This document shows positions 8,280-16,752 of a DNA stretch of 64,000 nt, piece by piece; position 1 is the first letter of the stretch; every line of letters starts with the position of its first letter. Made by a program: the position numbers and the translations under genes. Source of the DNA: COMBO-56-21 sp041559015 (lineage in GTDB: Archaea > Thermoplasmatota > Thermoplasmata > UBA10834); NCBI GenBank assembly GCA_041559015.1, contig JBFFED010000005.1:4192-68191 (forward strand), read 5' to 3'. The notes beneath the pieces were generated by a model. The model was not told the origin of the DNA and ran no database searches. It saw only the letters and a program-made list of their open reading frames with translations.

Positions 8280-10487
8280 ATGAAGATCACCGTCTACGGA
8301 ATCGTACAAGGCGTCGGGTTCAGGCCCACGGTGTTCAGGGTCGCAAGGGCGATGGGGCTCAGAGGCTATGTCCTGAACAACGGCTCCAACGTGGAGATAC
8401 ATGTCGACAGAGAAGCCGACAAGTTCCTTGAAGAGCTCAAGCGCGCCCTCCCCTCGCTGGCGCGCATCGATAGGGCGGAGTTCGAGGACGTCCGGGAGGA
8501 CCTCGGGGAGTTCACAATAGTCCAGAGCCACGACGGGAAACGGGTTTCGCTAATACCCACCGACACAGCCATCTGCGGGAGCTGCTTCCTGGATTTCCGC
8601 GAGGTCGGCAACAGGAGGCATCACTTCCCGTTCACCAACTGCACGGAGTGCGGTGCCCGCTTCACCGTGATCGCCGATCTGCCCTTCGACAGACCAAGGA
8701 CGAGCATGGCGGACTTCCCGATGTGCCCCGACTGCGCGCGCGAATACTCCTCGCCAGATGACCGCAGGTTCCACGCGCAGACCATCTCGTGCCCCAGCTG
8801 CGGGCCGAGGTACGAGCTGTACGACGGGGACGGGACCAAGGTGACCGGTGAACCGTTCGAGATCTTCGCGGAGAAGATAGACGGCGGGAGCGTAGGCCTC
8901 CTGAAGGGCTGGGGAGGGATGCACATCATATGCACCCTCGAGAACGCGGCCCGGCTCAGGAAGGTGTACCGGCGGGGGGGCAAACCCTATGCGGTCATGA
9001 TGAGAAACCTGGACACGATCAAGAAACTCACCGTCATGGACGACCTTGAGGAGAGGCTCCTGAGGTCGCCTCAGCGACCGATAGTGCTCCTGCACAAGAG
9101 GCGGGAGGCCTTCGAGTCGCTGGACAAGGTCTCTCCGGGGCTCGGGAACCTAGGGGTGATGCTCCCGTACTCGGCCGCACATCTGCTGATGTTCGAGCAC
9201 CTGAAGGCGGACGCAGTCATCATGACCTCCGCCAACCCACCTGGGGAGCCAATGTGCACAGAGAACGATAAGGCGTTCTCGCTCGGGCTCGACTACTACC
9301 TGTTGCACAACAGGAGGATCATACACAGGTGCGATGATAGCGTGGTCAAGGTCAACTCGGGGAGGACGAACTTCACGAGGAAGTCGAGGGGGTTCGTCCC
9401 GGTGCCCGTCGAGGCGAACCACAAGCACTCGGTCGTCGGAGTGGGTGCTCAATGGGACGTGACCGGGTCTGTGTCGAGGGACGGTGAGATATTCCTCACG
9501 CAGTACGTAGGTGAGTCGCAGCAGTACCTCACGCTCCATTATCTGGGGGACGCGCTCCACCACCTGATGGGGCTCCTCGGGACGGAGTCGGTCCAGGCTA
9601 TAGGCCTGGACAAGCACCCGAAATACTCCACCAGGATAATGGCCAGGAGACTCGCCAAGGAGTTCGGGGCGGAGCTGGTCGAGACGCAGCACTATCATGC
9701 GCATGCGGCCGCGCTCAAGATAGACCGCGGCATCTCCGGGCCGATTGTGTGCCTGACGTGGGACGGCACCGGATACGGGGACGACGGCACATCGTGGGGA
9801 GGGGAAACGCTCCTTGCAGACTATCATGAGTATGCTAGGCTCGGCACGCTCGAAGGCATCCCGCTCCTCGGAGGAGACCGTGCGGTCATAGACCCCAAGA
9901 GGGTCGTGACGGCCCTTCAACTCAAGCTCGGCCGCGAGCCGACGATGGTCGATGACGATGACGTGGACCTGTACTCGAAGATGCTCGGAAAGAGCGTGGT
10001 CGCCTCGAGCATGGGAAGGGTCTTGGACGCGGTGTCCTGCATCGTGGGCGTCTGCTGCAAGAGGACCTACGAGGGCGAGCCCGCGATAAGGCTCGAAAGA
10101 TGGCTGGAGGAGGGCAGGCCGACCATCGATTTCGATCTCGACTTCCGCAGGAAGGGTAAGGTCGAGACTGCCCTCACCCTGCCGATGTTCGAGAGGCTCC
10201 TCGACATGAGGCTCGAATCCGAGACCGAGCGGGCGGACGCAGCCGCCTCCTTCGTGAAGACCCTGGTCGGAGGGGTCGCGGAGCGCGCCTGCGGGTACGC
10301 CGAGTCGCAGGGGTTGAGGCAGATCGGGCTCTCGGGCGGGGTTTCTTTCAGCGGGCCCGTAACCGCATGGGTCAAGGAGACCGTCGAACGGAGAGGGCTG
10401 GAGTTCGTCGGGCATGAGCGGATATCGAACGGCGATGGCGGAATCTCGACTGGCCAGAACGCAATAGCTGGCGCGAACCTTGGCTAA
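8280..10487 (+). CDS. hypF: Carbamoyltransferase HypF
   Basis: A 735-residue enzyme of normal family length that makes the CN ligands of the NiFe site from carbamoyl phosphate. Domains in order: N-terminal acylphosphatase (GIVQGVGFRPTVFRVA), two zinc-finger CxxC segments (CGSCFLDFREV, CTECGARF, CPDCAREY, CPSCGPRY), a YrdC-like domain (GSVGLLKGWGGMHIICTL) and a Kae1-like carbamoyltransferase domain with the metal-binding QHYHAHAAA and the DGTGYGDDGTSWGGE loop. It starts 10 bp after hypB. All catalytic parts look intact. Confidence 0.94.
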   Translation: MKITVYGIVQGVGFRPTVFRVARAMGLRGYVLNNGSNVEIHVDREADKFLEELKRALPSLARIDRAEFEDVREDLGEFTIVQSHDGKRVSLIPTDTAICGSCFLDFREVGNRRHHFPFTNCTECGARFTVIADLPFDRPRTSMADFPMCPDCAREYSSPDDRRFHAQTISCPSCGPRYELYDGDGTKVTGEPFEIFAEKIDGGSVGLLKGWGGMHIICTLENAARLRKVYRRGGKPYAVMMRNLDTIKKLTVMDDLEERLLRSPQRPIVLLHKRREAFESLDKVSPGLGNLGVMLPYSAAHLLMFEHLKADAVIMTSANPPGEPMCTENDKAFSLGLDYYLLHNRRIIHRCDDSVVKVNSGRTNFTRKSRGFVPVPVEANHKHSVVGVGAQWDVTGSVSRDGEIFLTQYVGESQQYLTLHYLGDALHHLMGLLGTESVQAIGLDKHPKYSTRIMARRLAKEFGAELVETQHYHAHAAALKIDRGISGPIVCLTWDGTGYGDDGTSWGGETLLADYHEYARLGTLEGIPLLGGDRAVIDPKRVVTALQLKLGREPTMVDDDDVDLYSKMLGKSVVASSMGRVLDAVSCIVGVCCKRTYEGEPAIRLERWLEEGRPTIDFDLDFRRKGKVETALTLPMFERLLDMRLESETERADAAASFVKTLVGGVAERACGYAESQGLRQIGLSGGVSFSGPVTAWVKETVERRGLEFVGHERISNGDGGISTGQNAIAGANLG

Positions 10488-10490
10488 AGC

Positions 10491-10498
10491 TTTATAAT
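10491..10498 (+). promoter_or_regulatory. TATA box for leaderless hypC
   Basis: The TTTATAAT element begins a few bases after the hypF stop and lies about 25-30 bp before the hypC ATG, the spacing expected for an archaeal promoter giving a leaderless transcript. It suggests hypC-hypA-hypD can be transcribed independently of hypB-hypF. Confidence 0.5.
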
Positions 10499-10521
10499 CA
10501 GCCCTGCCTACCCGATTCCCG

Positions 10522-10749
10522 ATGTGTCTAGCCGTCCCAGCCGAGGTCAAATCGATCGATGGTCACATGGCGACCGTCGACTACGGAGGCGTGAGCAGGG
10601 ACGCCAACATCTCCCTCGTCGAGGCCAAGGTGGGAGACTTCGTCATAGTCCACGCGGGCTACGCCATACAGATCATGGACAGGGAAGAGGCCGAGAAGAC
10701 CCTGGAGATGTTCCGCGAGATGCTGGACTACGAGTCCACCGGGGCGTAG
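10522..10749 (+). CDS. hypC: Hydrogenase assembly chaperone HypC
   Basis: A 75-residue chaperone that carries the Fe(CN)2CO unit with HypD and docks on the hydrogenase large-subunit precursor. The obligatory N-terminal MCLAVPAEV with the active Cys2 is present, followed by the OB-fold core (GDFVIVHAGYAIQIMDREEA). Length and start are typical. hypA begins 3 nt after the hypC stop. Confidence 0.95.
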   Translation: MCLAVPAEVKSIDGHMATVDYGGVSRDANISLVEAKVGDFVIVHAGYAIQIMDREEAEKTLEMFREMLDYESTGA

Positions 10750-10751
10750 AG

Positions 10752-11126
10752 ATGCACGAGTTCTCAGTCATGAGTCAGATCGTCGACAGCATCCTCGAGG
10801 AGGCGCAGAAGAGGGACGCGAAGAGGATAGAACAGGTCGACTTGGAGATCGGTGACTACACCATGCTCGGGCAGGAGCAGATGAGGTTCGCCTTCGACGT
10901 CCTCGCAAGAGACACGATGATGGAGGGGGCGAAGCTGAACATAACGACCAGACCGGGCAAGGTCAGGTGCTCATGCGGCTACGAGGGCGCCCCATCTGCC
11001 TCCGAAGACTCGCCTCACAAGGTGGTGCCGATACTCGAATGCCCTGAATGCGGTGGCGTCGCGAAGATACTCGAGGGACGGGAGTGCCTCATCAGGAACA
11101 TCAGACTGGTGGTGCCCGATGTTTAG
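10752..11126 (+). CDS. hypA: Hydrogenase nickel insertion protein HypA
   Basis: A 124-residue nickel chaperone. The N-terminal Ni site MHEFSVM is intact (Met-His-Glu), and the zinc domain has CSCGYEG and CPECGG pairs, with a somewhat longer insert between them than in short bacterial HypA. The ATG at 10752 is fixed by the MHE motif. Its last 8 bp overlap the hypD start, implying translational coupling. Confidence 0.93.
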   Translation: MHEFSVMSQIVDSILEEAQKRDAKRIEQVDLEIGDYTMLGQEQMRFAFDVLARDTMMEGAKLNITTRPGKVRCSCGYEGAPSASEDSPHKVVPILECPECGGVAKILEGRECLIRNIRLVVPDV

Positions 11127-12195
11127 GCTCCGAGACAGGGAGATGTCGCGCGCGATCCTCCACAAGCTCGGAGCTCTGAACCTACACATAACGCTGATGC
11201 ATGTCTGCGGCACGCACCAGGACACACTGGTCAGGTTCGGCCTCGACAGTGAGTTCAAGCGCGTGGGGATAGACATCCGACAGGGCCCTGGGTGCCCGGT
11301 CTGCGTCACCACGCCGAGAGAGATCGAAGAGGTTCTTGCGCTTGCGCGCGCGGGCATCACAGTCGCCGTCTTCGGCGACGTGCTCAAAGTGCCCGGTGCG
11401 ACCGGGTCGCTCAGCGGGGTGAAGGCGGAAGGCGCCGATGTCAGAGTAGTGTTCGGCGTCGATGACGCCGTCTCCCTGGCAAAGCGGATTCAGAAGGAGG
11501 TCGTCTTCATGGGGATAGGCTTCGAGACGACAGCCCCGACGACAGCGTCGGCGCTGCTGTCCTCGCCCCCGCCGAACTTCTCCGTCCTCAGCTGCCACAG
11601 GACGGTCCCGCCAGCACTCGAAGCTATTGCCGGCATGGGGGAGATACGTCTCGACGGCATGATTCAACCAGGACACGTGAGCACGATCATCGGCACGAGA
11701 CCGTACGAATTCCTCTCCGGGAAGCACAAGATACCCCAGGTGGTCGCTGGGTTCGAGCCCCTCGACCTGTTGATGGGAGTGTACATGCTGGCCATCCAGA
11801 TTAGGGAGGGCAGGGCGGAGGTCGAGAACGAGTACACGAGGGTCGTCCATCAAGATGGCAACCCGACCGCTATCAAGGCGATGGGGCGCGCGTTCGAGCC
11901 CTCTGACGTGGAGTGGAGGGGGTTCCCTGTCATACCCAAGAGCGGTCTTGCGATCCGGAAGGAGTTCGGAGCGCACGACGCTAGCAGGCGTTTCGATGAC
12001 CTGATCGCACCTGTCCGTGGGAAGGAGTACAAGGAAGCCAAGGGGTGCAGGTGCGGAGAGATGCTCCGCGGGATTGCGGTGAGCGAGGACTGTCCCCTGT
12101 TCGCGAACAAGTGCACGCCCAACACACCGATCGGGCCCTGCATGGTGTCCAGGGAGGGGAGCTGCTACATAGCATACAGGTATCTGAAGAAGTGA
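11119..12195 (+). CDS. hypD: Hydrogenase formation protein HypD
   Basis: A 358-residue iron-sulfur protein that builds Fe(CN)2CO with HypC. Conserved features are MHVCGTHQDT (Fe-binding Cys), GPGCPVC, GFETTAPT, and the C-terminal [4Fe-4S] cysteine set CRCGEMLRG, EDCPLFANKC and the closing GPCMVSREGSC. The ATG at 11119 overlaps the end of hypA. HypE is the only Hyp missing here; it lies 22 kb downstream on the other strand. Confidence 0.94.
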   Translation: MFRLRDREMSRAILHKLGALNLHITLMHVCGTHQDTLVRFGLDSEFKRVGIDIRQGPGCPVCVTTPREIEEVLALARAGITVAVFGDVLKVPGATGSLSGVKAEGADVRVVFGVDDAVSLAKRIQKEVVFMGIGFETTAPTTASALLSSPPPNFSVLSCHRTVPPALEAIAGMGEIRLDGMIQPGHVSTIIGTRPYEFLSGKHKIPQVVAGFEPLDLLMGVYMLAIQIREGRAEVENEYTRVVHQDGNPTAIKAMGRAFEPSDVEWRGFPVIPKSGLAIRKEFGAHDASRRFDDLIAPVRGKEYKEAKGCRCGEMLRGIAVSEDCPLFANKCTPNTPIGPCMVSREGSCYIAYRYLKK

Positions 12196-12709
12196 GGCAC
12201 TCCCGGCTTCCCCGGTCTCCTGAGGACATGAGCGCCCTGGCGCAATGGAGGAACGAGAGAATAGCCCCGTGGATAGGGCACAACCATGTAAAACGAATCT
12301 CCCCTGGTCTTGACGAACGGAAGACCTGCAACCTGGAGGGGCACGCAGAGACAATCTGTGATGCCTGATGCGACCGGGGCCCGTACGGCCGATTGCCCCC
12401 TTTCGGACAGCGGAGGGGTGAATTCGACGGGTTCCGGAAACGGCGGTTAATCGAATTTCGAATTTCGTGGCCCATATCTGAAAGAAAATCTACACACCTC
12501 GCACGATGACCTGATGATTGTCGCCACAATCACCACGCTTTTCGAAAGAGCCTAACGAAACGTATATAAATAACTTGTTTATTACCGAGAATCGTAAGAC
12601 CACTCAATGGACCGAGTGGATGCGCCAGATGGACTGTCTCGGCGCCCTGTCGCGGGGTCACTCGGGCCGGTCGAGGAATCGTCTAACCTGATCAGGAGGG
12701 GAGGTGGAC
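12196..12709. promoter_or_regulatory. Long upstream control region of the Hdr supercluster
   Basis: About 500 bp without a convincing gene. It holds a direct repeat CGAATTTCGAATTTCG (12452-12467), a second TTTCGAA element within CTTTTCGAAAG (12538-12548), a strong BRE/TATA (12556-12572) and an untranslated leader of roughly 110 nt containing a small inverted repeat (CACTC...GAGTG, from about 12601). The shared TTTCGAA cores (12456 and 12540) are 84 bp apart. The leader ends in the purine-rich ribosome binding site of hdrA. Frames here are not conserved-looking. Confidence 0.55.
12556..12572 (+). promoter_or_regulatory. Strong BRE/TATA promoter for the hdr supercluster
   Basis: CGAAACG followed by TATATAAATA is a near-ideal archaeal BRE plus TATA box, the best in the window. 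Transcription would begin near 12595, giving a leader of about 115 nt before the hdrA ATG. The palindromic TTTCGAA element just upstream (12540-12546) is placed where an activator or a repressor could act. Confidence 0.65.
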
Positions 12710-14800
12710 ATGGCCGAACCCGCAAAGCAGGACAAGACAGTCACCACGAACGCATCAGAGGAGCACAAGAAGGGCGAGAAGGCCCCCAGAGTGGGAGTTT
12801 TCGTGTGCCACTGTGGCAGCAACATTGCTGGCGTTGTGGACTGCGGCAAGATCCGGGAGACGGCAGAGAAGATCGGCGACGTGGTCGTGGCCAAGGAGAA
12901 CAAGTACACCTGCTCCGACCTCGGCCAGGAGGAGATCATCAAGGCCATCAAGGAGCACGGGGTCGAGAGGGTGGTCGTCGCCGCCTGCTCGCCGAGGCTC
13001 CACGAGCCGACCTTCAGGAAGTGCATCCAGGAGGCCGGCCTCAACCCTTACCTGCTGCACATGGTCAACATCAGGGAGCAGTGCTCCTGGGTCCACGGGC
13101 ACGAGAAGGCCAAGGCGACAGAGAAGGCCTCCGAGCTGGTCAAGATGGGCGTCTCGAAGGCCTCGAGGCTCGAGCCGCTCGAGGCCAGGGAGGTCCCGGT
13201 CGAACCGAGCTCGCTCGTGATAGGCGGGGGAGTCGCGGGGATCCAGGCCGCGCTCGACCTGGCGAACATGGGGTTCAAGGTCTACATGGTCGAGAAGGAG
13301 CCCAGCATAGGCGGCAAGATGGCCATGCTGGACAAGACGTTCCCGACGGGTGACTGCGCCATATGCATACTCGCGCCCAAGATGGTCGAGCTGTCCAGGC
13401 ACCCCAACATCACGCTTCTCTCGTACTCCGAGATCGAGGAGGTCAAGGGGTACATAGGCAACTACGATGTCAAGGTCCGCAGGAAGGCAAGGTACGTCAA
13501 GGAGGACCTCTGCGTCGGGTGCGGGGTTTGCGCGGAGGCCTGTCCGGTCAAGGTCGACAACGAGTTCGACCTCGGGTTCGGCCAGCGCAGGGCGATATAC
13601 GTGCCCTTCCCCCAGGCGGTCCCGCTCAAGTACACCATAGACAAGGAGCACTGCCTGCACTTCAAGTCCGGCAAATGCCTCCTGTGCGTCAAGGCCTGCA
13701 CCAACAACGCGATCGACCACAAGATGGAGGACGAGGTCGTCAACCTGAAGGTCGGCACCATCATCGTCGCCACTGGCTACGACATTTATGTGCCCATGAG
13801 AAAGGGCGTCTACAAGTACTGGGAGTACGAGAACGTCATCACCGGGCTGGAACTCGAAAGGCTGCTGAACGCCTCCGGGCCCACAGGCGGTCACCTGGTC
13901 AGACCATCTGACGGGGAGCGGCCCCTGAAGATCGCGTTCATTCAATGCGTGGGCTCCCGCACCAAGAAGATCAACAAGAACTACTGCTCCAGGGTCTGCT
14001 GCATGTACGCTATCAAGAACGCGCAGATCATCATGGAGCACGAGCCTGAGACTGAGATCTCCGTATACTACAACGACATCAGGGCCTTCGGGAAGGGGTT
14101 CGAGGAGCTGTACCACAGGGTCAGGGAGGAGTACGCGGTCGAGTTCATCAGGGGCCGGCCCGCGAAGCTCACGGAGAACCCCGCCACCAAGAACATCACG
14201 ATCAGGGCGGAGGAGACGCTCCTGAACGAGATCACCGAGAGGGAGTTCGACCTCGTGGTCCTGTCGACGGGGCTCATACCCTCCGAGGGAAGCAAGAACG
14301 TCGGCAAGGCGCTGGGGCTCACTACCACCCCCGACGGATTCTTCGCGGAGGCGCACCCGAAGCTGCGGCCGGTCGACACCGCCCTGGACGGCGTGTACCT
14401 GGCGGGTTGCGCCCAGGGACCGAAGGACATACCTGACAGCGTCGCCCAGGCCAAGGCCGCGGCGTCATCCGCGGCGGCCCCCATGTTCGCGAAGAAAGTC
14501 ACTATCGAGCCGCTCACAGCGTCCGTCGACGAGGACCTGTGCGTCGGATGCGGGTTGTGCGTCGAGCTGTGCCCGTACGGCGCCCCGGAGCTGGTGACGG
14601 TGGAGAAGGGAGGCACGAAGGCCAGGATCATCGAGGCCCTGTGCCACGGGTGCGGCACATGCGCGGCGTCGTGCCCACAGAAGGCCATAGCCTGCAAGCA
14701 GTTCACGGACGAGCAGATATTCTCCGAGATACTCGCCGCGCTCGGGGGAGAGGGCAAGAAGGCCAACGACCGCAAGAAAGCCGAGGTGGGGGTGAGCTGA
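12710..14800 (+). CDS. hdrA: Heterodisulfide reductase subunit A (canonical, full length)
   Basis: A 696-residue HdrA, the FAD/iron-sulfur subunit that carries out flavin-based electron bifurcation. Order: N-terminal cysteine domain (VGVFVCHCGSNIAG, CSPRLHEPTF, REQCSWVHG), FAD site VIGGGVAGIQAALD (about residue 170), the HdrA motif TGDCAICILAPKM, an inserted ferredoxin region (CVGCGVCAEACP near 268), QCVGSRT...YCSRVCCMYAIK, and a C-terminal two-cluster ferredoxin (CVGCGLCVELCP and CHGCGTCAASCP). A GGAGGTG box 4 nt upstream supports ATG 12710 over GTG 12704. No in-frame TGA, so no selenocysteine. It leads the hdrA-C-B-mvhD operon. Confidence 0.95.
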   Translation: MAEPAKQDKTVTTNASEEHKKGEKAPRVGVFVCHCGSNIAGVVDCGKIRETAEKIGDVVVAKENKYTCSDLGQEEIIKAIKEHGVERVVVAACSPRLHEPTFRKCIQEAGLNPYLLHMVNIREQCSWVHGHEKAKATEKASELVKMGVSKASRLEPLEAREVPVEPSSLVIGGGVAGIQAALDLANMGFKVYMVEKEPSIGGKMAMLDKTFPTGDCAICILAPKMVELSRHPNITLLSYSEIEEVKGYIGNYDVKVRRKARYVKEDLCVGCGVCAEACPVKVDNEFDLGFGQRRAIYVPFPQAVPLKYTIDKEHCLHFKSGKCLLCVKACTNNAIDHKMEDEVVNLKVGTIIVATGYDIYVPMRKGVYKYWEYENVITGLELERLLNASGPTGGHLVRPSDGERPLKIAFIQCVGSRTKKINKNYCSRVCCMYAIKNAQIIMEHEPETEISVYYNDIRAFGKGFEELYHRVREEYAVEFIRGRPAKLTENPATKNITIRAEETLLNEITEREFDLVVLSTGLIPSEGSKNVGKALGLTTTPDGFFAEAHPKLRPVDTALDGVYLAGCAQGPKDIPDSVAQAKAAASSAAAPMFAKKVTIEPLTASVDEDLCVGCGLCVELCPYGAPELVTVEKGGTKARIIEALCHGCGTCAASCPQKAIACKQFTDEQIFSEILAALGGEGKKANDRKKAEVGVS

Positions 14801-14801
14801 G

Positions 14802-15380
14802 ATGGCCGAGGTGGAGAAGGTCTTCATAGGCGGCCTGCACGAACAGCTCACCGAGGAGAAGGTCATAGAGGAGAAGGACCTGGACCGTGACTTCGCGAAG
14901 GAGATCAGGAAGTACGGCGGGAAGGACGTCATGACCTGCCTGCAGTGCGGGAACTGCACGGGCGTGTGCCCAATCAGCCTCAAAATCGACTACAAGACCA
15001 GGAACATCATCAAGTGCTGTCAGTTCGGGCTCAAGAAGTACACCCTCGGGACGCAGTGGGTATGCGCGACCTGCTACCGCTGCTATGAGCACTGCCCCGC
15101 GGACCTGAACCCCGCGGAGGTCATGATAGCGCTCAGGCACATAGCGATCAGGGAGGGCATCATACCGCCGTTCGTGAAGACGGCCGCGACCAACCTGGTC
15201 AGGTATGGCCAGAGCGTCAGGCCTGACCCCGAGATTGACAAGATAAGGGTCGAGCTCGGTCTCAAGCCGGTCCATGCGGACGCGGACCAGCTGAGGGCTG
15301 TTGTCAGGGAGATCCAGACCCTCGTCCACGCGACCAAGTACGACAAGCTCATAGGCATACTGGAGGAGGTGAAGGTGTGA
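14802..15380 (+). CDS. hdrC: Heterodisulfide reductase subunit C
   Basis: A 192-residue iron-sulfur protein that passes electrons from HdrA to HdrB. Two [4Fe-4S] motifs are complete: CLQCGNCTGVCP and CATCYRCYEHCP, in the usual HdrC spacing, followed by the helical C-terminus. It starts 1 nt after the hdrA stop and its own stop overlaps the hdrB GTG (GTGA), so translation of the three subunits is coupled. Confidence 0.94.
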   Translation: MAEVEKVFIGGLHEQLTEEKVIEEKDLDRDFAKEIRKYGGKDVMTCLQCGNCTGVCPISLKIDYKTRNIIKCCQFGLKKYTLGTQWVCATCYRCYEHCPADLNPAEVMIALRHIAIREGIIPPFVKTAATNLVRYGQSVRPDPEIDKIRVELGLKPVHADADQLRAVVREIQTLVHATKYDKLIGILEEVKV

Positions 15381-16294
15381 ATTCCTACCTCTACTTCTTC
15401 GGATGTGTCATCCCCAACAGGTACCCGGGCGTCGAGTACGCCGTCCGATGGGTCACGGGGAAGAACGGGTTCGATATGGACGTGAAGAACTGCGAGGAGT
15501 TCTCGTGCTGCCCTGTCCCGGGCATATTCTACTCCACGGACAAGGACACATGGCTCCTGCTGGCGGCCAGGAACCTAGTTCTGGCGCAGCCTGAGAAGAG
15601 GGACATCCTGACCGTCTGCAACGGATGCCTCGCCTCCCTGCTGAAGGCCACCGAGTACCTCCAGGAGCCCAAGAACATGGGCAGGGTGAACCGCATGCTG
15701 GCCAAGGTCGGCAAGAAGTACACGGGGATACCTGTCAGGTCTGAGGGCAGAAGGAAGATCTTCGAGCCCGTCAAGGTCAGGCACTACATCGAGGTCATGG
15801 CGAACGACATCGGCACCGATGCGATCGCCGAGCATACCAAACACCCTCTCAAGAACCTGAAGGTGGCGGTCCACTACGGCTGCCACTACCTGAGACCGAC
15901 CGAGCACGCCCAGTTCGATGAACCCAACGACCCCGTCCTCCTCGACAGGATAGTCGAGGCGTGCGGCGCTGCCAGCGTGGACTACGAGGACAAGCACGAC
16001 TGCTGCGGCGCAGGCGGAGGAGTCAGGTCTCACATAGTCGAACTGGCGAACTCGCTGACACAGGACAAATGCAGGAACATATCGGCCGCGGGGGCGGACT
16101 GCATCGTGACAGGATGCCCGTTCTGCCTCCTGCAGTTCGACAACGCCCAGAAGAGCTTCGCCAAGGACGGCATCCCCGTGATGCACGTCTCGCAGTTCCA
16201 GGCGCTGGCGATGGGGATAGACCCGATCTCCCTGGGCTTCGACACGCATCACGTATCCGCACACTCACTGCTCAGAAAGATCAGGGGGTCCTGA
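15377..16294 (+). CDS. hdrB: Heterodisulfide reductase subunit B
   Basis: A 305-residue catalytic subunit with two CCG domains that hold the non-cubane clusters at the disulfide-cleaving site. Domain 1: FFGCVIPNR, CEEFSCCPVPG and VCNGCLAS. Domain 2: HYGCHYLRP, HDCCGAGGGVR and GCPFCLLQFD. The GTG start overlaps the hdrC stop. In methanogens the substrate is CoM-S-S-CoB; nothing in the window shows that this organism makes CoM or CoB, so the disulfide here is unknown. Confidence 0.94.
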   Translation: MNSYLYFFGCVIPNRYPGVEYAVRWVTGKNGFDMDVKNCEEFSCCPVPGIFYSTDKDTWLLLAARNLVLAQPEKRDILTVCNGCLASLLKATEYLQEPKNMGRVNRMLAKVGKKYTGIPVRSEGRRKIFEPVKVRHYIEVMANDIGTDAIAEHTKHPLKNLKVAVHYGCHYLRPTEHAQFDEPNDPVLLDRIVEACGAASVDYEDKHDCCGAGGGVRSHIVELANSLTQDKCRNISAAGADCIVTGCPFCLLQFDNAQKSFAKDGIPVMHVSQFQALAMGIDPISLGFDTHHVSAHSLLRKIRGS

Positions 16295-16299
16295 GAACA

Positions 16300-16752
16300 A
16301 TGGAGGCTTCAACCAATGCACCGGCCCAGGAGGCAGCCTACGAGCCGAAGATAATCGCTTTCTGCTGCAACTGGTGCTCGTACGCTGGCGCGGACCTCGC
16401 GGGCACGACCAGGCTGCAGTATCCCCCGAACGTCAGGATCATCAGGGTCATGTGCTCGGGCAGGGTCGACCCCGCATTCGTGCTCAAGGCGTTCACCCTG
16501 GGTGCGGACGGCGTGATTGTAGCAGGGTGCCACCCGGCGGACTGCCACTACATCAACGGCAACGAGAAGACCGCCATGAGGGGGGACTTCCTCAAGTCGT
16601 TCCTCGAGGACGCGGGCATCGAGAGCCAGAGGTTCAAGGTAGAATGGATCGCGGGCTCGGAGGGGCGCAAGTTCGCCGAGACCGTCAAGAAGATGGTGGT
16701 GGAGCTGGAGAAGCTGGGGCCGATAGGCCAGGAGGCTGCTGCTGATGGCTGA
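16300..16752 (+). CDS. mvhD: F420-non-reducing hydrogenase iron-sulfur subunit MvhD, copy 1
   Basis: A 150-residue [2Fe-2S] protein linking the hydrogenase MvhAG to HdrA. The diagnostic motifs are FCCNWCSYAGADLAG, RVMCSGRVDP and AGCHPADCHYINGN. The start at 16300 removes a non-homologous extension and lies 5 nt after hdrB. It overlaps the next hdrA by 8 bp. One of four MvhD domains in the cluster. Confidence 0.93.
   Translation: MEASTNAPAQEAAYEPKIIAFCCNWCSYAGADLAGTTRLQYPPNVRIIRVMCSGRVDPAFVLKAFTLGADGVIVAGCHPADCHYINGNEKTAMRGDFLKSFLEDAGIESQRFKVEWIAGSEGRKFAETVKKMVVELEKLGPIGQEAAADG

Noticed and set aside
9150..10550. 466-codon minus-strand frame opposite hypF
   Set aside because: Shadow of hypF; no family features and no ribosome binding site.
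12755..14356. 533-codon open frame on the minus strand opposite hdrA
   Set aside because: It is a mirror of codon bias in a GC-rich gene; the composition (Leu/Val/Asp/Arg-rich) has no domain pattern and the plus-strand HdrA is certain.
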